Notes under the pieces: model-generated
The model's database searches: none
Seen by the model: the letters and a program-made list of their open reading frames with translations, nothing else
What the model was told of the DNA's origin: nothing
Shown here: one piece after another, positions 42,290 to 50,914 of the stretch
How positions within the stretch are numbered: position 1 is the first letter of the stretch
Layout of the letters: every line of letters begins with the position of its first letter
From: Myxococcus terminator_A
GTDB taxonomy: Bacteria; Myxococcota; Myxococcia; Myxococcales; Myxococcaceae
Assembly (NCBI GenBank): GCA_049194865.1
Contig: JBLZWL010000003.1
Coordinates: 62,001-126,000, forward strand
DNA: 64,000 nucleotides
Direction of reading: 5' to 3'
Program-made: the position numbers and the translations under genes

Positions 42290-42426
42290 CCGACGTTTTA
42301 CTGATTTTAATTGGAATTCTGGTTTGGCGGATTCAACCCCTCAAGAGGGAAGGCCACCCACCGGGTGATATCGAGACAATGACACGACCCGTCGCAATGC
42401 CTCTCCAATCCACCCCTGGCACCCCA

Positions 42427-42454
42427 GCGAGGGCCCGCCGAAGCAGGCCCTCGC
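42427..42454 (-). terminator. Hairpin after the SIMPL gene
   Basis: Perfect 9-bp arms (GCGAGGGCC and GGCCCTCGC), 10-nt loop, 12 bp past the minus-strand stop codon. No T-tract. Confidence 0.5.
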
Positions 42455-42466
42455 GAGACGTCTGAC

Positions 42467-43213
42467 TCAGCGCAGCGGTTCGATGACGTAGATGAGCGTG
42501 ACCTTGGCCTGCACGGTCTGCTCCTCCGGCTGGATGGGCGTGGCCACGCGGGCATCCGCGGACTCGGCCATCGCGAAGCGCGCCGGGTACATCTGCGGCG
42601 ACTCCGTCACCGTGCTCGCGTCCACCACCGCGCCCAGCTTCACGTTCAGCGCCGCCGCCAGGACCTCGGCCGACTTGCGCGCACGAGCCACCGCCTGCCG
42701 CAGCGCCTCACCCTGGACCGCGTCCTGCTTCGCCAGCCCGAAGCGCACCTGGTCCACCCGGTTCGCCCCCGCCGCCAGCGCCTGGTCCAGCAGGCTGCCC
42801 ACGCGCGACAGCTCCGTGAGGTGCACGCTCACCAGGTTGCTCACCCGGTAGCCCTTGAGCTTCGGCTCCGTCTCGTTCGGCGCCGGAGGCCCGTAGTCCG
42901 GGTACACCGAGTAGTTGCGCGTCTGGATTTCCTTGCGGGCGATTCCCGCCGACGTCAGCGCCGCAATCACCTTCTCCATCTTCTTCGCGTTCTGCTCGCC
43001 CGCCGCCTTCGCGTTGGGCGCCAGCGTCTCCACCGCCAGGTCGATGAAGGCCTCGTCGGGCTGCGCCTTCACCTCGCCCGTGCCCTCCACGCGCAGGGTC
43101 CGCACCGCGGGGTCCAACGGCGGTCGCGGCGCGGCGGGCTGCGCGGACGCGCCCAGCGCGGTGAACAGCATGGCGGTGAGCAGCAGGGAACGAACGGGTC
43201 TTGCGTGAAGCAT
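42467..43213 (-). CDS. Exported SIMPL-domain protein (DUF541, YggE-like)
   Basis: This 248-aa protein has a signal peptide (MLHARPVRSLLLTAMLFTALGASA) and one SIMPL domain. Typical features are the start VEGTGEVKAQPDEAFIDLAVE, the NYSVYPDY strand, YRVSNLVSVHL and the end QAKVTLIYVIEPL. Relatives such as E. coli YggE are periplasmic and linked to oxidative stress tolerance; the biochemical function is unsettled. AGGAGG lies 5 nt before ATG 43213. Confidence 0.9.
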   Translation of the reverse strand: MLHARPVRSLLLTAMLFTALGASAQPAAPRPPLDPAVRTLRVEGTGEVKAQPDEAFIDLAVETLAPNAKAAGEQNAKKMEKVIAALTSAGIARKEIQTRNYSVYPDYGPPAPNETEPKLKGYRVSNLVSVHLTELSRVGSLLDQALAAGANRVDQVRFGLAKQDAVQGEALRQAVARARKSAEVLAAALNVKLGAVVDASTVTESPQMYPARFAMAESADARVATPIQPEEQTVQAKVTLIYVIEPLR

Positions 43214-43325
43214 GGCGCCTCCTCGGGCGGGATTCCGGTACGGCGGGTGACGTGATGCCGCTGCCTTACTCCTCGGGACGGGACCCCGCGGGCAACATTC
43301 ACGTCCCCCCACGGCACCTGTCCCG

Positions 43326-43359
43326 CACGGGAGGGCGGAGCACACCCCGCCCTCCCGTG
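43326..43359 (-). terminator. Hairpin after the hemerythrin gene
   Basis: Perfect 13-bp arms (CACGGGAGGGCGG and CCGCCCTCCCGTG), 8-nt loop, just past the minus-strand stop codon. No T-tract. Confidence 0.55.
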
Positions 43360-43369
43360 GGAGCCGACC

Positions 43370-44005
43370 TCACGGACTCGCGGCGTCCCCGGCCTCGTAC
43401 TCGGGGGCCTGGGGCTTGGGGCCACGCCCGGTGACTTCCCGCACCTTCGTCGTCGCCTTGCGACGCGCGGCCCTCAGCGCGTCACGGCCGATGTCCATCA
43501 CCGCCGACATCGCGCCCGCCACCAGGTTGCCCGGCGGCGTGTCCGGCGCCAGCGGGTGCGGCCGGGTGGGCGCCGCCTGCTTGGCGCTCTCCAGCAAGGC
43601 GCCCAGCTCCCGCAGTTCCTGCGGCTTGAAGGCCTTCTTCACCGCCGGGAAGAGCGTGGTCTCCTCCTCGAGCACGTGCGCCCGCACGTTCTCCATCAAC
43701 ACGTACACCTTCGCATCGAAGCGCTCCGCCTCCGCGGGCAGCTCGTCCAGCTCCGACAGCACCCACTTCACCACGTGGTGCTCCTCCAGCGAGCGCAGCA
43801 CCTCCTCCTTCATCGACTCCGAGCGCGTGCGCACCGCCGGGTAGAACGCCTGCTCCTCGATGGCGGCGTGCACCGACAGCTCGAGCACCATCTGCTCCAC
43901 CAGCTTGCGCTTGAGCTTGTGGGCATTGGCGCCCGCCTTCTCGAACCTGCGGAAGAGCTGCTCCACCGTCTTGTGGTCCGTCTTCAGCAACGCGATGGCA
44001 TCCAT
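43370..44005 (-). CDS. Hemerythrin HHE domain protein
   Basis: This 211-aa protein has a four-helix hemerythrin domain in residues 1-150. The expected iron-ligand motifs are LLKTDHKTVEQLF, HAAIEEQAFYPAV, EEHHVVKW and HVLEEETTLFPAV. It would bind a di-iron centre for oxygen or nitric oxide sensing or storage. The C-terminal 60 residues are basic and Pro-rich. It is divergent from the 2Fe-2S reductase gene. GGGAGG precedes ATG 44005. Redox partnership with the neighbouring reductase is possible but only inferred. Confidence 0.9.
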   Translation of the reverse strand: MDAIALLKTDHKTVEQLFRRFEKAGANAHKLKRKLVEQMVLELSVHAAIEEQAFYPAVRTRSESMKEEVLRSLEEHHVVKWVLSELDELPAEAERFDAKVYVLMENVRAHVLEEETTLFPAVKKAFKPQELRELGALLESAKQAAPTRPHPLAPDTPPGNLVAGAMSAVMDIGRDALRAARRKATTKVREVTGRGPKPQAPEYEAGDAASP

Positions 44006-44439
44006 GCTTGATTGCCTCCCTGGGGTTCTGGGGGCCGCGCATCCCCTCCATGGAGCGCAAGGCTCCTGGCGCGACATGTCCTGGATGGTGGGGATGACCT
44101 CGCCTCCATGCCGGAGCGACGAGGCAAAAGCCCGCTCCCTCGCGAACCCGGCAGCCAGCCAGGGCGTCCGTGCACCGGAGAACAAGCGGGCCCCGCGAGG
44201 GCCTACATGGGACCTCGTGGGAAGTTCCTAGCCCTCTGATAGGAGCCCGCCCTACCCAAACCAGGAAGCGGCGCTCCATGCGTGACACCGACGCGGCCCT
44301 GGCGGTCCGGCCGCCGTCGGGGAAGCAACGCGCCGACCGCCCCCTGGTTCAATCCCACGCGGAACCACCCCTGCCCAATCTCGTCTCGTCGAAATGGTGA
44401 TGGGCTCGCCGCGGGCGCGAGAAGGGGAGAGGGAACGCA
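44006..44439. other. Divergent intergenic region, hemerythrin/reductase
   Basis: This 434-bp stretch must contain both promoters. Several open frames cross it but none has a ribosome binding site or recognisable product. No clear palindrome was found. Confidence 0.4.
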
Positions 44440-45423
44440 GTGAACACCTTGATGAATGATGCTCAGCGCGTGCGCGTGGCCCGGATTTCGAGCGAGGCCG
44501 AGGACATCCTGTCGTACGAGCTGGTCGCGGAAGACGGCGGTGCGCTCCCCGCGTTCGAGCCCGGCGCCCACCTGGACGTGCGCGTCCCTGGCAAGGACTC
44601 CGCGCTGCGCTCGTACTCGCTCTGCAACGACGCGGAGGAGACGCACCGGTATGTCATCGCCGTGCAGAAGGATGCGCGAGGCCGCGGCGGCTCCATCGGC
44701 ATGCACGAGCGCGTGCGTGAAGGCGATGTGCTGGTGGTGAGCGCGCCGCGCAACGACTTCCCCCTGCTGTTCGCGCGCGCCTATGTCCTGGTGGCGGGCG
44801 GCATCGGCATCACCCCGCTCTTGTCCATGGCGCGCCAGCTCCAGCGCACCGGCGCGAACTACGTCCTGTACTACTGCGTCCGCACACCCGAGCGCGCCGC
44901 GTTCCGCGAGCTGTTGTCCTCCGCGCCGTTCGCGGACCGGGTGCGGTTCCACTTCGACGGCGGAGACCCGGACAAGGGGTTGGACGTGTCGGGGCTGCTC
45001 GCCACGCGAGGGCCGGGCACGCGGCTGTACTGCTGCGGCCCCGCGGGCTTGATGAAGGCCGTGCGCGAGGCCTCCACGAAGCACCGCTGGCCCTGGGAGA
45101 AGGTCCACTTCGAGTCCTTCGGCGCCGAGGGCAACGGCGCGGCCCTGGGCAAGGACGACACCGACTTCGAGGTGGCCCTCCGCAGCACGGGGCAGGTGCT
45201 CAGCGTGCCCAAGGGACAGTCGGTGCTCAACGTGCTGCGCCGCAATGGCGTGCGCGTGCCCAGCGAGTGCGAGGCCGGCTCCTGCGGCACCTGCGTCACC
45301 CGCGTCTGCGAGGGACAGCCCGAGCACCGGGACACCTTCTTCCAGCAGGAGCCCGCGGGCGACGAGCGCATGCTCATCTGCGTGTCGCGCGCTCGCTCCA
45401 AGCGGCTGGTGCTGGACCTGTAA
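44440..45423 (+). CDS. Phthalate-dioxygenase-reductase-like oxidoreductase with C-terminal [2Fe-2S]
   Basis: This 327-aa protein has the order flavin domain, NAD domain, ferredoxin domain. The flavin-binding RSYSLCN is near residue 66, the pyridine-nucleotide motif GGIGITPLLSM near residue 125, and CGPAGLM follows. The plant-type [2Fe-2S] ligands are Cys277, Cys282, Cys285 (CEAGSCGTC) and one Cys near residue 315. It would move electrons from NAD(P)H through FMN to an oxygenase, as in vanillate demethylase reductase. No oxygenase gene is adjacent. GTG 44440 is chosen; ATG 44452 is an alternative. The 3' end overlaps the convergent histidine kinase gene by 50 bp. Confidence 0.88.
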   Translation: MNTLMNDAQRVRVARISSEAEDILSYELVAEDGGALPAFEPGAHLDVRVPGKDSALRSYSLCNDAEETHRYVIAVQKDARGRGGSIGMHERVREGDVLVVSAPRNDFPLLFARAYVLVAGGIGITPLLSMARQLQRTGANYVLYYCVRTPERAAFRELLSSAPFADRVRFHFDGGDPDKGLDVSGLLATRGPGTRLYCCGPAGLMKAVREASTKHRWPWEKVHFESFGAEGNGAALGKDDTDFEVALRSTGQVLSVPKGQSVLNVLRRNGVRVPSECEAGSCGTCVTRVCEGQPEHRDTFFQQEPAGDERMLICVSRARSKRLVLDL

Positions 45424-48400
45424 CCCGGCGCGCTCGCGCGACTTCGGCCCGGACCAGCCCTCGCAGGGCCTCCGGGTCGAAGGGCTTCTCCACGCGCGGG
45501 TTCTCCACCCGCTCCAGGAAGGTGCGCGCCGTCGGAGTGAAGGCCCCGCCGGTGATGAAGACCATCCGCTCCGCCACGTCGGGCGCCGTGCGCACGAGCG
45601 CCTCGTAGAGGTCCATCCCCGTCATCTCCGGCATCATCAAGTCACACAGCACCACGTCGTAGCGCTGGGGCTCGGGCGCGTTCAGCCGCTCCAGGGCCTG
45701 CCGCGCGCTCACCACCACGTCCACGTCGTTCTCTCGCGACAGCGTGCGACGGATGGCCCCGCTCACCAGGGCGTCGTCGTCCACCACCAACACCCGCCCC
45801 CGGACCGGCGGTGGCGGGCTCTCCACCCGAGGGGCGTCCGTCACCACCGCCGTCGTCCCGGTGCGCACCGCCGTGTCACTCGCCAGCTCGGGCACCCGGG
45901 CCTCGGAGGAGGGCACTGGACCTGGGACTCGCGGGGAGCTCGCGTCCATCGCGAGGCTCGGGGCCGTGACACGTGGGATGGCGGCGCCGAAGGACTCCGA
46001 GCCGAGGGCTGTTGACGGGCGCTCCGGCGCCAACCTGGCTTCGGGCGGTGCTTCCCACTGGGTCGGCGCGCTGACGGGTGACGCCGGGCGCTCCGCCGCG
46101 GGCCTCACGGGCACCGTCGGGAAACCCGTGGGTGAAGTCTCACGCTCGGACAGGGGCCATGAGCCGGAGACCGGCGGGTAACCCGTGGGCGAGGTGTCCC
46201 GCTCCGTCATGGACCTCATGCCCAGGGAGGAATCGGAGACCGTCGGGTATCCCGAGGGAGACGAAGGACGCTCCGTCACCGGCCGCGCTCCCAGTGAGGA
46301 CTCGGACACCGTCGGGGACGATGGACCCTCCGTCACCGGCCGCGCTCCGGACACCGTCGCGTAGCCCGAGGGCGACGAGGGACGCTCTCTCACCGGCCTC
46401 GACTCCGCCTCACTTGTGCCTCGGGAGGACCCTCCGCTGCCCTGCGCTCGCGCCTCCGCCGGTGCCGCCGCGTCTCGCGACCGGCCTCGTGCCTCGGACG
46501 TCAACGCCGAGCCCACGTCCCTCGCGCGGCGCAGCGCCACCCGGAACACGGAGCCCTTGCCCAGCTCGCTCTCCACGGAGATGGTGCCGCCCATCGCCGT
46601 CACGTACGCGTGGCACAACGACAACCCCAGCCCCGTGCCCACGCCCACCGGCTTCGTCGTGTAGAACGGGTCGAAGATGCGCCCGAGCGACTCCGGCGAA
46701 ATCCCGCTCCCCGTGTCGCGCACCTCCGCCAGCACCCAGCCATCCGGGCCGCCGCGCGTCACCAGGCGCACCTCGTTCTCCTCCGCCCGGCCTTCCGGCA
46801 ACGCCTGCGCCGCGTTGATGAGCAGGTTGAGGAACACCTGCGCCAGCCGCGCCTCGTTCCCCTCCACCCAAGTCACGTCACCGTAGTCGCGCACCACCTT
46901 CGCGCGCGGACGCAGCTCGCCCATGGCGATCTTCACCGCCGAGTCGAGCACCGAGCCCAGCTCCACCGGCCCCTGCTTCTCGTCGTCCGGCCGGGAGAAG
47001 GTCTTCAAGTCGCGGACGATGCGGCGCACCCGGTCCGCGCCATGCAACGCCTCGCGCAGCGCCTGCCCCACCTCGCGCAGTCGCATCCCCGCGTCCCGCG
47101 CCTCGCCCAGCTCCTTCGCGAGCGCGTCCGACTCCTCGCTCGCGTGCTCCAGGTTCGACACGATGTACGCCAGCGGGTTGTTGATTTCGTGCCCCACGCC
47201 CGCGGCGAGCTGCCCCACCGCCGCCATCCTCCCGGCCTGGACGAGCTGCGCCTGCGTCTGCCGCAGCGTGCGCACGTTGGACTCCAGCTCCTCGTTCGCC
47301 CGCGCCAGCTCCCGCGTGCGCTCCTGCACGCGCGCCTCCAGCCACCGCTCGCGCGCCTTCAGCTGCCCCACGCGCAGCAGGTACACGCTGACGCCCAGCA
47401 TCCCCAGCCCCAGCACGAACAGCACCCAGAAGTCCGTGCGCTGCCACAGGCTCGGCTCCAGCAGCACGTCCAGCGACACCGGCTCCGTCCAGCCGCCGTC
47501 CCGGCCCTCCGCCTGCACCTCGAAGCGATAGCGCCCGGGCCGCAGCCCCGTGTACGTCGCCCGGCGAATCTCCGCGCGCACCCAGCCGTCGTCGTGCCCC
47601 ACCAGCCGGTAGCGGAACGGCAGCCGCACCGCGTCCCCCGGCGTGAAGGCCGTGAAGCGGATGTCCAGCCGCGAGCCATCCGGCCGCAGCTCCACCGGGC
47701 CCGTCACCGGCACCAGCTCGCCCTGCACCCGCACTTCCTCGATGCGCACCTCGGGAGGCTGGCGGCTGGCGCGCACCCGCACCGGGTCCACGACGATGGC
47801 GCCCTGGATGGTGGTGAACCACAGCCGCCCGTCCCTGCCCCGCCACCCCGACGGCTGCGTGTTCCCGTTGCACTCCGCGGTGCGCATGCCGTCCGTCTGG
47901 TCGAACCCCATCACCGTCAGCCGCGCGCGGCGCCGGCCCTCCGCCACATCCTCCAGCTCCCGCCGCGACACCCGGGACACGCCCTTGTTGCTGCTCATCC
48001 ACAGGTGGCCATCCCCGTCCGAGACGATGCTGAACACCGCGTCGTCGTAGAGGCCGTGCTGCGACACCGAGTAGCGCGTCCACGCGCCCTCCTTCCACCG
48101 CGCAAGCCCCGTCTCCGTGCCCACCCACACCGTGCCGTCCGAGTCCGCCAGCAGCGCCAGCACCACCTCGCCGGGCAGCCCGTCCTTCACCGTGAAGCGC
48201 CGCGGGCCCTTGCCCTCCTCGATGCGCCACAGCCCGCCCTCGGAGCCCAGCCACACCGCGCCCTCGGCGTCCTCCGCCATGACGATGATGGGCTCGGCCG
48301 ACAACCCCTGCTTCGTGTCGAACACCGTGACGTCGTCACCGCGCACCCGCGCCAGCCCCTGCCGCGTGCCGAACCACTGCGTCCCGCGCGAGTCCACCAG

Positions 48401-49714
48401 GATGGACGTCACCACGTGGTCCGGCAGCCCCTGCACCCGCGACGACCTGGCGAAGCGCTGCCCGTCGTAGCGGAACGCGCCCGCCTTGGAGCCCACCCAC
48501 AGCGTGCCATCCGGTGCCTCGTGCAGCGCGGTGATGACCGGGTCCGTGCCTCCCTCGAAGTCCTCCATGCGGCGGATGCGCCCGTCACGCAGGTAGAACA
48601 GCCCGCCGCCCACCGTGCCCAGCCACACCGTGCCGCGCTTGTCCTCCAGCACCGTGCTGACCGTCTCGTTGCTCAAGCCCTCGGGGAGGCCGTACGTGGC
48701 GAACGGGCCGTCTCTCAGGCGGAAGAGCCCCGAATAGGTGCCCACCCACAGCGCTCCGTCGCGGTCCTCGAGCAGCGACAGGACCTCCGCGTCCGCGAGC
48801 CCCGCGCCGTGCAGCGGTGAGCTGAAGCCGTCGACCTCCCGCCGCACCAGCCCGCCGCGCCGCGTGCCCACCCAGAGGTTGCCCTGGCTGTCCGCCAACA
48901 ATGCGGTGACGGTGGCCGGCAGCCCGTCCGTCACCGTGAAGCGCGTGGCCACCACGCCATTCCACGAGACGAGCCCCGTCTCCGTCCCCATCCACAGCGT
49001 ACCGGCGACGTCCTGGAAGAGCGCGGTGACTTCCGGACGCTCGTCGGGGCCCGGGACAGGAAAGGGCGTGCGCCGCACCTGCCCGCCCTCCAGCAACGCC
49101 AGGCCCGACTTGGTGCCCACCCACAGCCGGTTGTCACCGCCCGCCCGCGCCAGCGCGGTGATGAAGGAGCCCGGCAGTCCGTCGGCTTCCGTGTACTGGC
49201 GCGCCACGCCCTCGCCCAGCGGCACCTGCCAGAGCCCCCCGGTGGTGCCCACCCAGAGGGAGCCCTCGCCCACCAACAGCTCCTCCACGCGCACACCCTC
49301 CAGCGGCGCGGAGGCCCCGGGGGCGCGCTCGAAGCGGCCGTCCACGTAGGACACCAGCCCCTGGTCCGTGCCCACCCACAGCACGCCGGAGGCATCCTCC
49401 GCGAGCGCCTTGATGGTGTGGTTGCGCAGCTCCGGCGTGTTGCGCTTGTCGAAGACGACGAAGCGCGCGCCGTCGAAGCGCACCAGGCCCTCCCAGGTGC
49501 CCAGCCACACGTAGCCGTCTCGCGTCTGCGCGAGCGCCAGCAGGCTGTTCTGCGGGAGCCCGTCGTCGCTGCGCCACGAGTCCTGGCTGTACTGGGACAC
49601 CCACCGCTGTGGGTCCAAGGCGAGGCCCGGCCGCGCCAGGATGACCCCGGCCAGCAGGATGAGCCCCATGGGCCCACGCCAGAAGGCGCGGAGCCGATGC
49701 CTCGGGATGGACAT
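45374..49714 (-). CDS. Hybrid sensor histidine kinase with Reg_prop beta-propeller
   Basis: This 1446-aa protein has a signal/anchor N-terminus and about 13 Reg_prop blades up to residue 680 (pattern DxxGxLWVGTxxGL). A Y_Y_Y domain (LPFRYRLVGHDDGWV), a transmembrane helix (FWVLFVLGLGMLGVSVYLL) and a coiled coil follow. The HisKA box has His842 (GVGHEINNPLAY), and the HATPase domain carries GTGLGLSLCHAY. A 170-residue Ser/Pro/Thr-rich linker with degenerate repeats (ERPSSPSGYPTVSDSSLG) leads to a receiver domain with Asp1358 (VVLCDLMMPEMTG). Such hybrid sensors usually detect extracellular polymers; the partner and ligand are unknown. ATG 49714 gives the signal peptide. Confidence 0.9.
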   Translation of the reverse strand: MSIPRHRLRAFWRGPMGLILLAGVILARPGLALDPQRWVSQYSQDSWRSDDGLPQNSLLALAQTRDGYVWLGTWEGLVRFDGARFVVFDKRNTPELRNHTIKALAEDASGVLWVGTDQGLVSYVDGRFERAPGASAPLEGVRVEELLVGEGSLWVGTTGGLWQVPLGEGVARQYTEADGLPGSFITALARAGGDNRLWVGTKSGLALLEGGQVRRTPFPVPGPDERPEVTALFQDVAGTLWMGTETGLVSWNGVVATRFTVTDGLPATVTALLADSQGNLWVGTRRGGLVRREVDGFSSPLHGAGLADAEVLSLLEDRDGALWVGTYSGLFRLRDGPFATYGLPEGLSNETVSTVLEDKRGTVWLGTVGGGLFYLRDGRIRRMEDFEGGTDPVITALHEAPDGTLWVGSKAGAFRYDGQRFARSSRVQGLPDHVVTSILVDSRGTQWFGTRQGLARVRGDDVTVFDTKQGLSAEPIIVMAEDAEGAVWLGSEGGLWRIEEGKGPRRFTVKDGLPGEVVLALLADSDGTVWVGTETGLARWKEGAWTRYSVSQHGLYDDAVFSIVSDGDGHLWMSSNKGVSRVSRRELEDVAEGRRRARLTVMGFDQTDGMRTAECNGNTQPSGWRGRDGRLWFTTIQGAIVVDPVRVRASRQPPEVRIEEVRVQGELVPVTGPVELRPDGSRLDIRFTAFTPGDAVRLPFRYRLVGHDDGWVRAEIRRATYTGLRPGRYRFEVQAEGRDGGWTEPVSLDVLLEPSLWQRTDFWVLFVLGLGMLGVSVYLLRVGQLKARERWLEARVQERTRELARANEELESNVRTLRQTQAQLVQAGRMAAVGQLAAGVGHEINNPLAYIVSNLEHASEESDALAKELGEARDAGMRLREVGQALREALHGADRVRRIVRDLKTFSRPDDEKQGPVELGSVLDSAVKIAMGELRPRAKVVRDYGDVTWVEGNEARLAQVFLNLLINAAQALPEGRAEENEVRLVTRGGPDGWVLAEVRDTGSGISPESLGRIFDPFYTTKPVGVGTGLGLSLCHAYVTAMGGTISVESELGKGSVFRVALRRARDVGSALTSEARGRSRDAAAPAEARAQGSGGSSRGTSEAESRPVRERPSSPSGYATVSGARPVTEGPSSPTVSESSLGARPVTERPSSPSGYPTVSDSSLGMRSMTERDTSPTGYPPVSGSWPLSERETSPTGFPTVPVRPAAERPASPVSAPTQWEAPPEARLAPERPSTALGSESFGAAIPRVTAPSLAMDASSPRVPGPVPSSEARVPELASDTAVRTGTTAVVTDAPRVESPPPPVRGRVLVVDDDALVSGAIRRTLSRENDVDVVVSARQALERLNAPEPQRYDVVLCDLMMPEMTGMDLYEALVRTAPDVAERMVFITGGAFTPTARTFLERVENPRVEKPFDPEALRGLVRAEVARARRVTGPAPAAWSERATRR

Positions 49715-49744
49715 GACGGCCCCAGTGTCCGGCAGAAACGCCCG

Positions 49745-49759
49745 CGAGGCCAAACCTCG
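49745..49759. promoter_or_regulatory. Inverted repeat upstream of the hybrid kinase
   Basis: CGAGG-N5-CCTCG, 31 bp upstream of the hybrid kinase start. Weak evidence for an operator or a leader hairpin. Confidence 0.25.
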
Positions 49760-49783
49760 GGCATTCACCCACAGTGGAACGTT

Positions 49784-49797
49784 GGCCGTTAACGGCC
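49784..49797. promoter_or_regulatory. 14-bp perfect palindrome GGCCGTTAACGGCC
   Basis: Uninterrupted palindrome 70 bp upstream of the hybrid kinase start, in the 520-bp region between this gene and the divergent RDD-like gene. A plausible regulator site. Confidence 0.4.
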
Positions 49798-50235
49798 TCG
49801 GCGACAGCGGCGGGGGACGACCTGCCCCCCCTCGACTCCCAGACTTCCCCCCGCCGCTGTCGCCTCGTACGCCACCACCGCCGGCACCCAAGAGCCGTGC
49901 TCCCGGGTGACCGGGGCCATGGCCCTGGCGCTCCTCGCTTCGAGACCCCGGTGGTGGGTGGGGTCTCGCCGCATCGCGCTGAACCCAAGATGGGAGCCAC
50001 CTGTGTCTCGCGCCACTGCGGGAAACAGACAGCAGTCACGTCCCGCGGTCGCCCCAGGGTGGCCCCTGGGCGCCCGTCCTCCCGCCCGGCGTAGCGCCAT
50101 GAAACATCCCGAGCCCGCCTGCTCTCGCGGTGGCTTTCCAGACGAAGGCCGGGCGAAGGCCGGGCGGTGGACGAAGGTGCATGCCCCCCGGGGGCCGCGA
50201 ACGTCTATGCTCCGCGCGCCGAAGAGCGAGGGTGG
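49798..50235. other. Remaining divergent intergenic region with a hairpin
   Basis: No gene is supported here. A perfect 9-bp-arm inverted repeat (CGAGACCCC and GGGGTCTCG, 10-nt loop) lies at 49941-49968. The rest is GC-rich and featureless. Confidence 0.4.
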
Positions 50236-50910
50236 ATGAGCGACGGGGCGTTGTTCTCGACGGACACGGTGAGCACCGAGGCGCGGTACCAGTGGCAGCT
50301 GTGGGCCGCGGACGTGCTGGATGTGGCGACGGCGGCCCTGGTCGGCTGGGCCGCGCTGCGAGCGCTGGAGCACGAGCGGACGCCGGGGGCGATGGTGCTG
50401 GCCATGGTCCTCGCCTGGCTCGCATGGTCCACGGTGGGCGGGATTTGGGGACGGACGCTGTGGCGGCAGCTCCTGGGCGTGTGGCTGGTGAACAACGGAA
50501 GCGCGCCGGGCGCGCAGCGCGGGCTGGTCCGGGGCTTCACCACGCCGGTGGACCTGCTGGTGGCGCCCGTGTTGCAGCGCCGCCCCTTCGACACGATGCT
50601 CGGCCTCTACGCGGAGCCGGTGACGGCGGGCGCGGGGCCTCGGCTGAAGGGCATCGGCTGGCAGCTTCCCTGGCTGGCGGTGCTCGCGGGCGCGGTGTGG
50701 CTGCTGGTCACGCCCACGCGCGCGGAGACGCTCAAGTACCTGGGGCGGACGTTGACGGGCTGGCACTGCTGCCACGGCACCCGGGACGTGACGTGGGAGT
50801 GCCGCACGTCCCTGAACCGCGCGGTGCGCGAGGCGGGCTCCGGCCACGAGGACGTGCGCGCCGTCGTGGCGGACTGTCCGGCGGCCTCGGAGCGACTCGC
50901 GAAGCCGTGA
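50236..50910 (+). CDS. RDD-like membrane protein
   Basis: This 224-aa protein resembles the RDD family in its first 150 residues. It has a helix beginning RYQWQLWAADVLDVATAALVG, a second helix (MVLAMVLAWLAWSTVGGIWG) and the RTLWRQLLGVWLV segment. A third transmembrane helix (LPWLAVLAGAVWLLVT) precedes a periplasmic tail with several Cys (WHCCHGTRDVTWEC). Function is unknown. It starts at ATG 50236 (GAGGG nearby), and an IS element begins 4 bp after its stop codon. Confidence 0.7.
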   Translation: MSDGALFSTDTVSTEARYQWQLWAADVLDVATAALVGWAALRALEHERTPGAMVLAMVLAWLAWSTVGGIWGRTLWRQLLGVWLVNNGSAPGAQRGLVRGFTTPVDLLVAPVLQRRPFDTMLGLYAEPVTAGAGPRLKGIGWQLPWLAVLAGAVWLLVTPTRAETLKYLGRTLTGWHCCHGTRDVTWECRTSLNRAVREAGSGHEDVRAVVADCPAASERLAKP

Positions 50911-50914
50911 GTCA

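Noticed and set aside
46610..48820. Plus-strand open frame of 736 codons opposite the hybrid kinase
   Set aside because: Antisense shadow of a repeat-rich gene; extreme Arg/His/Pro content and no domain.
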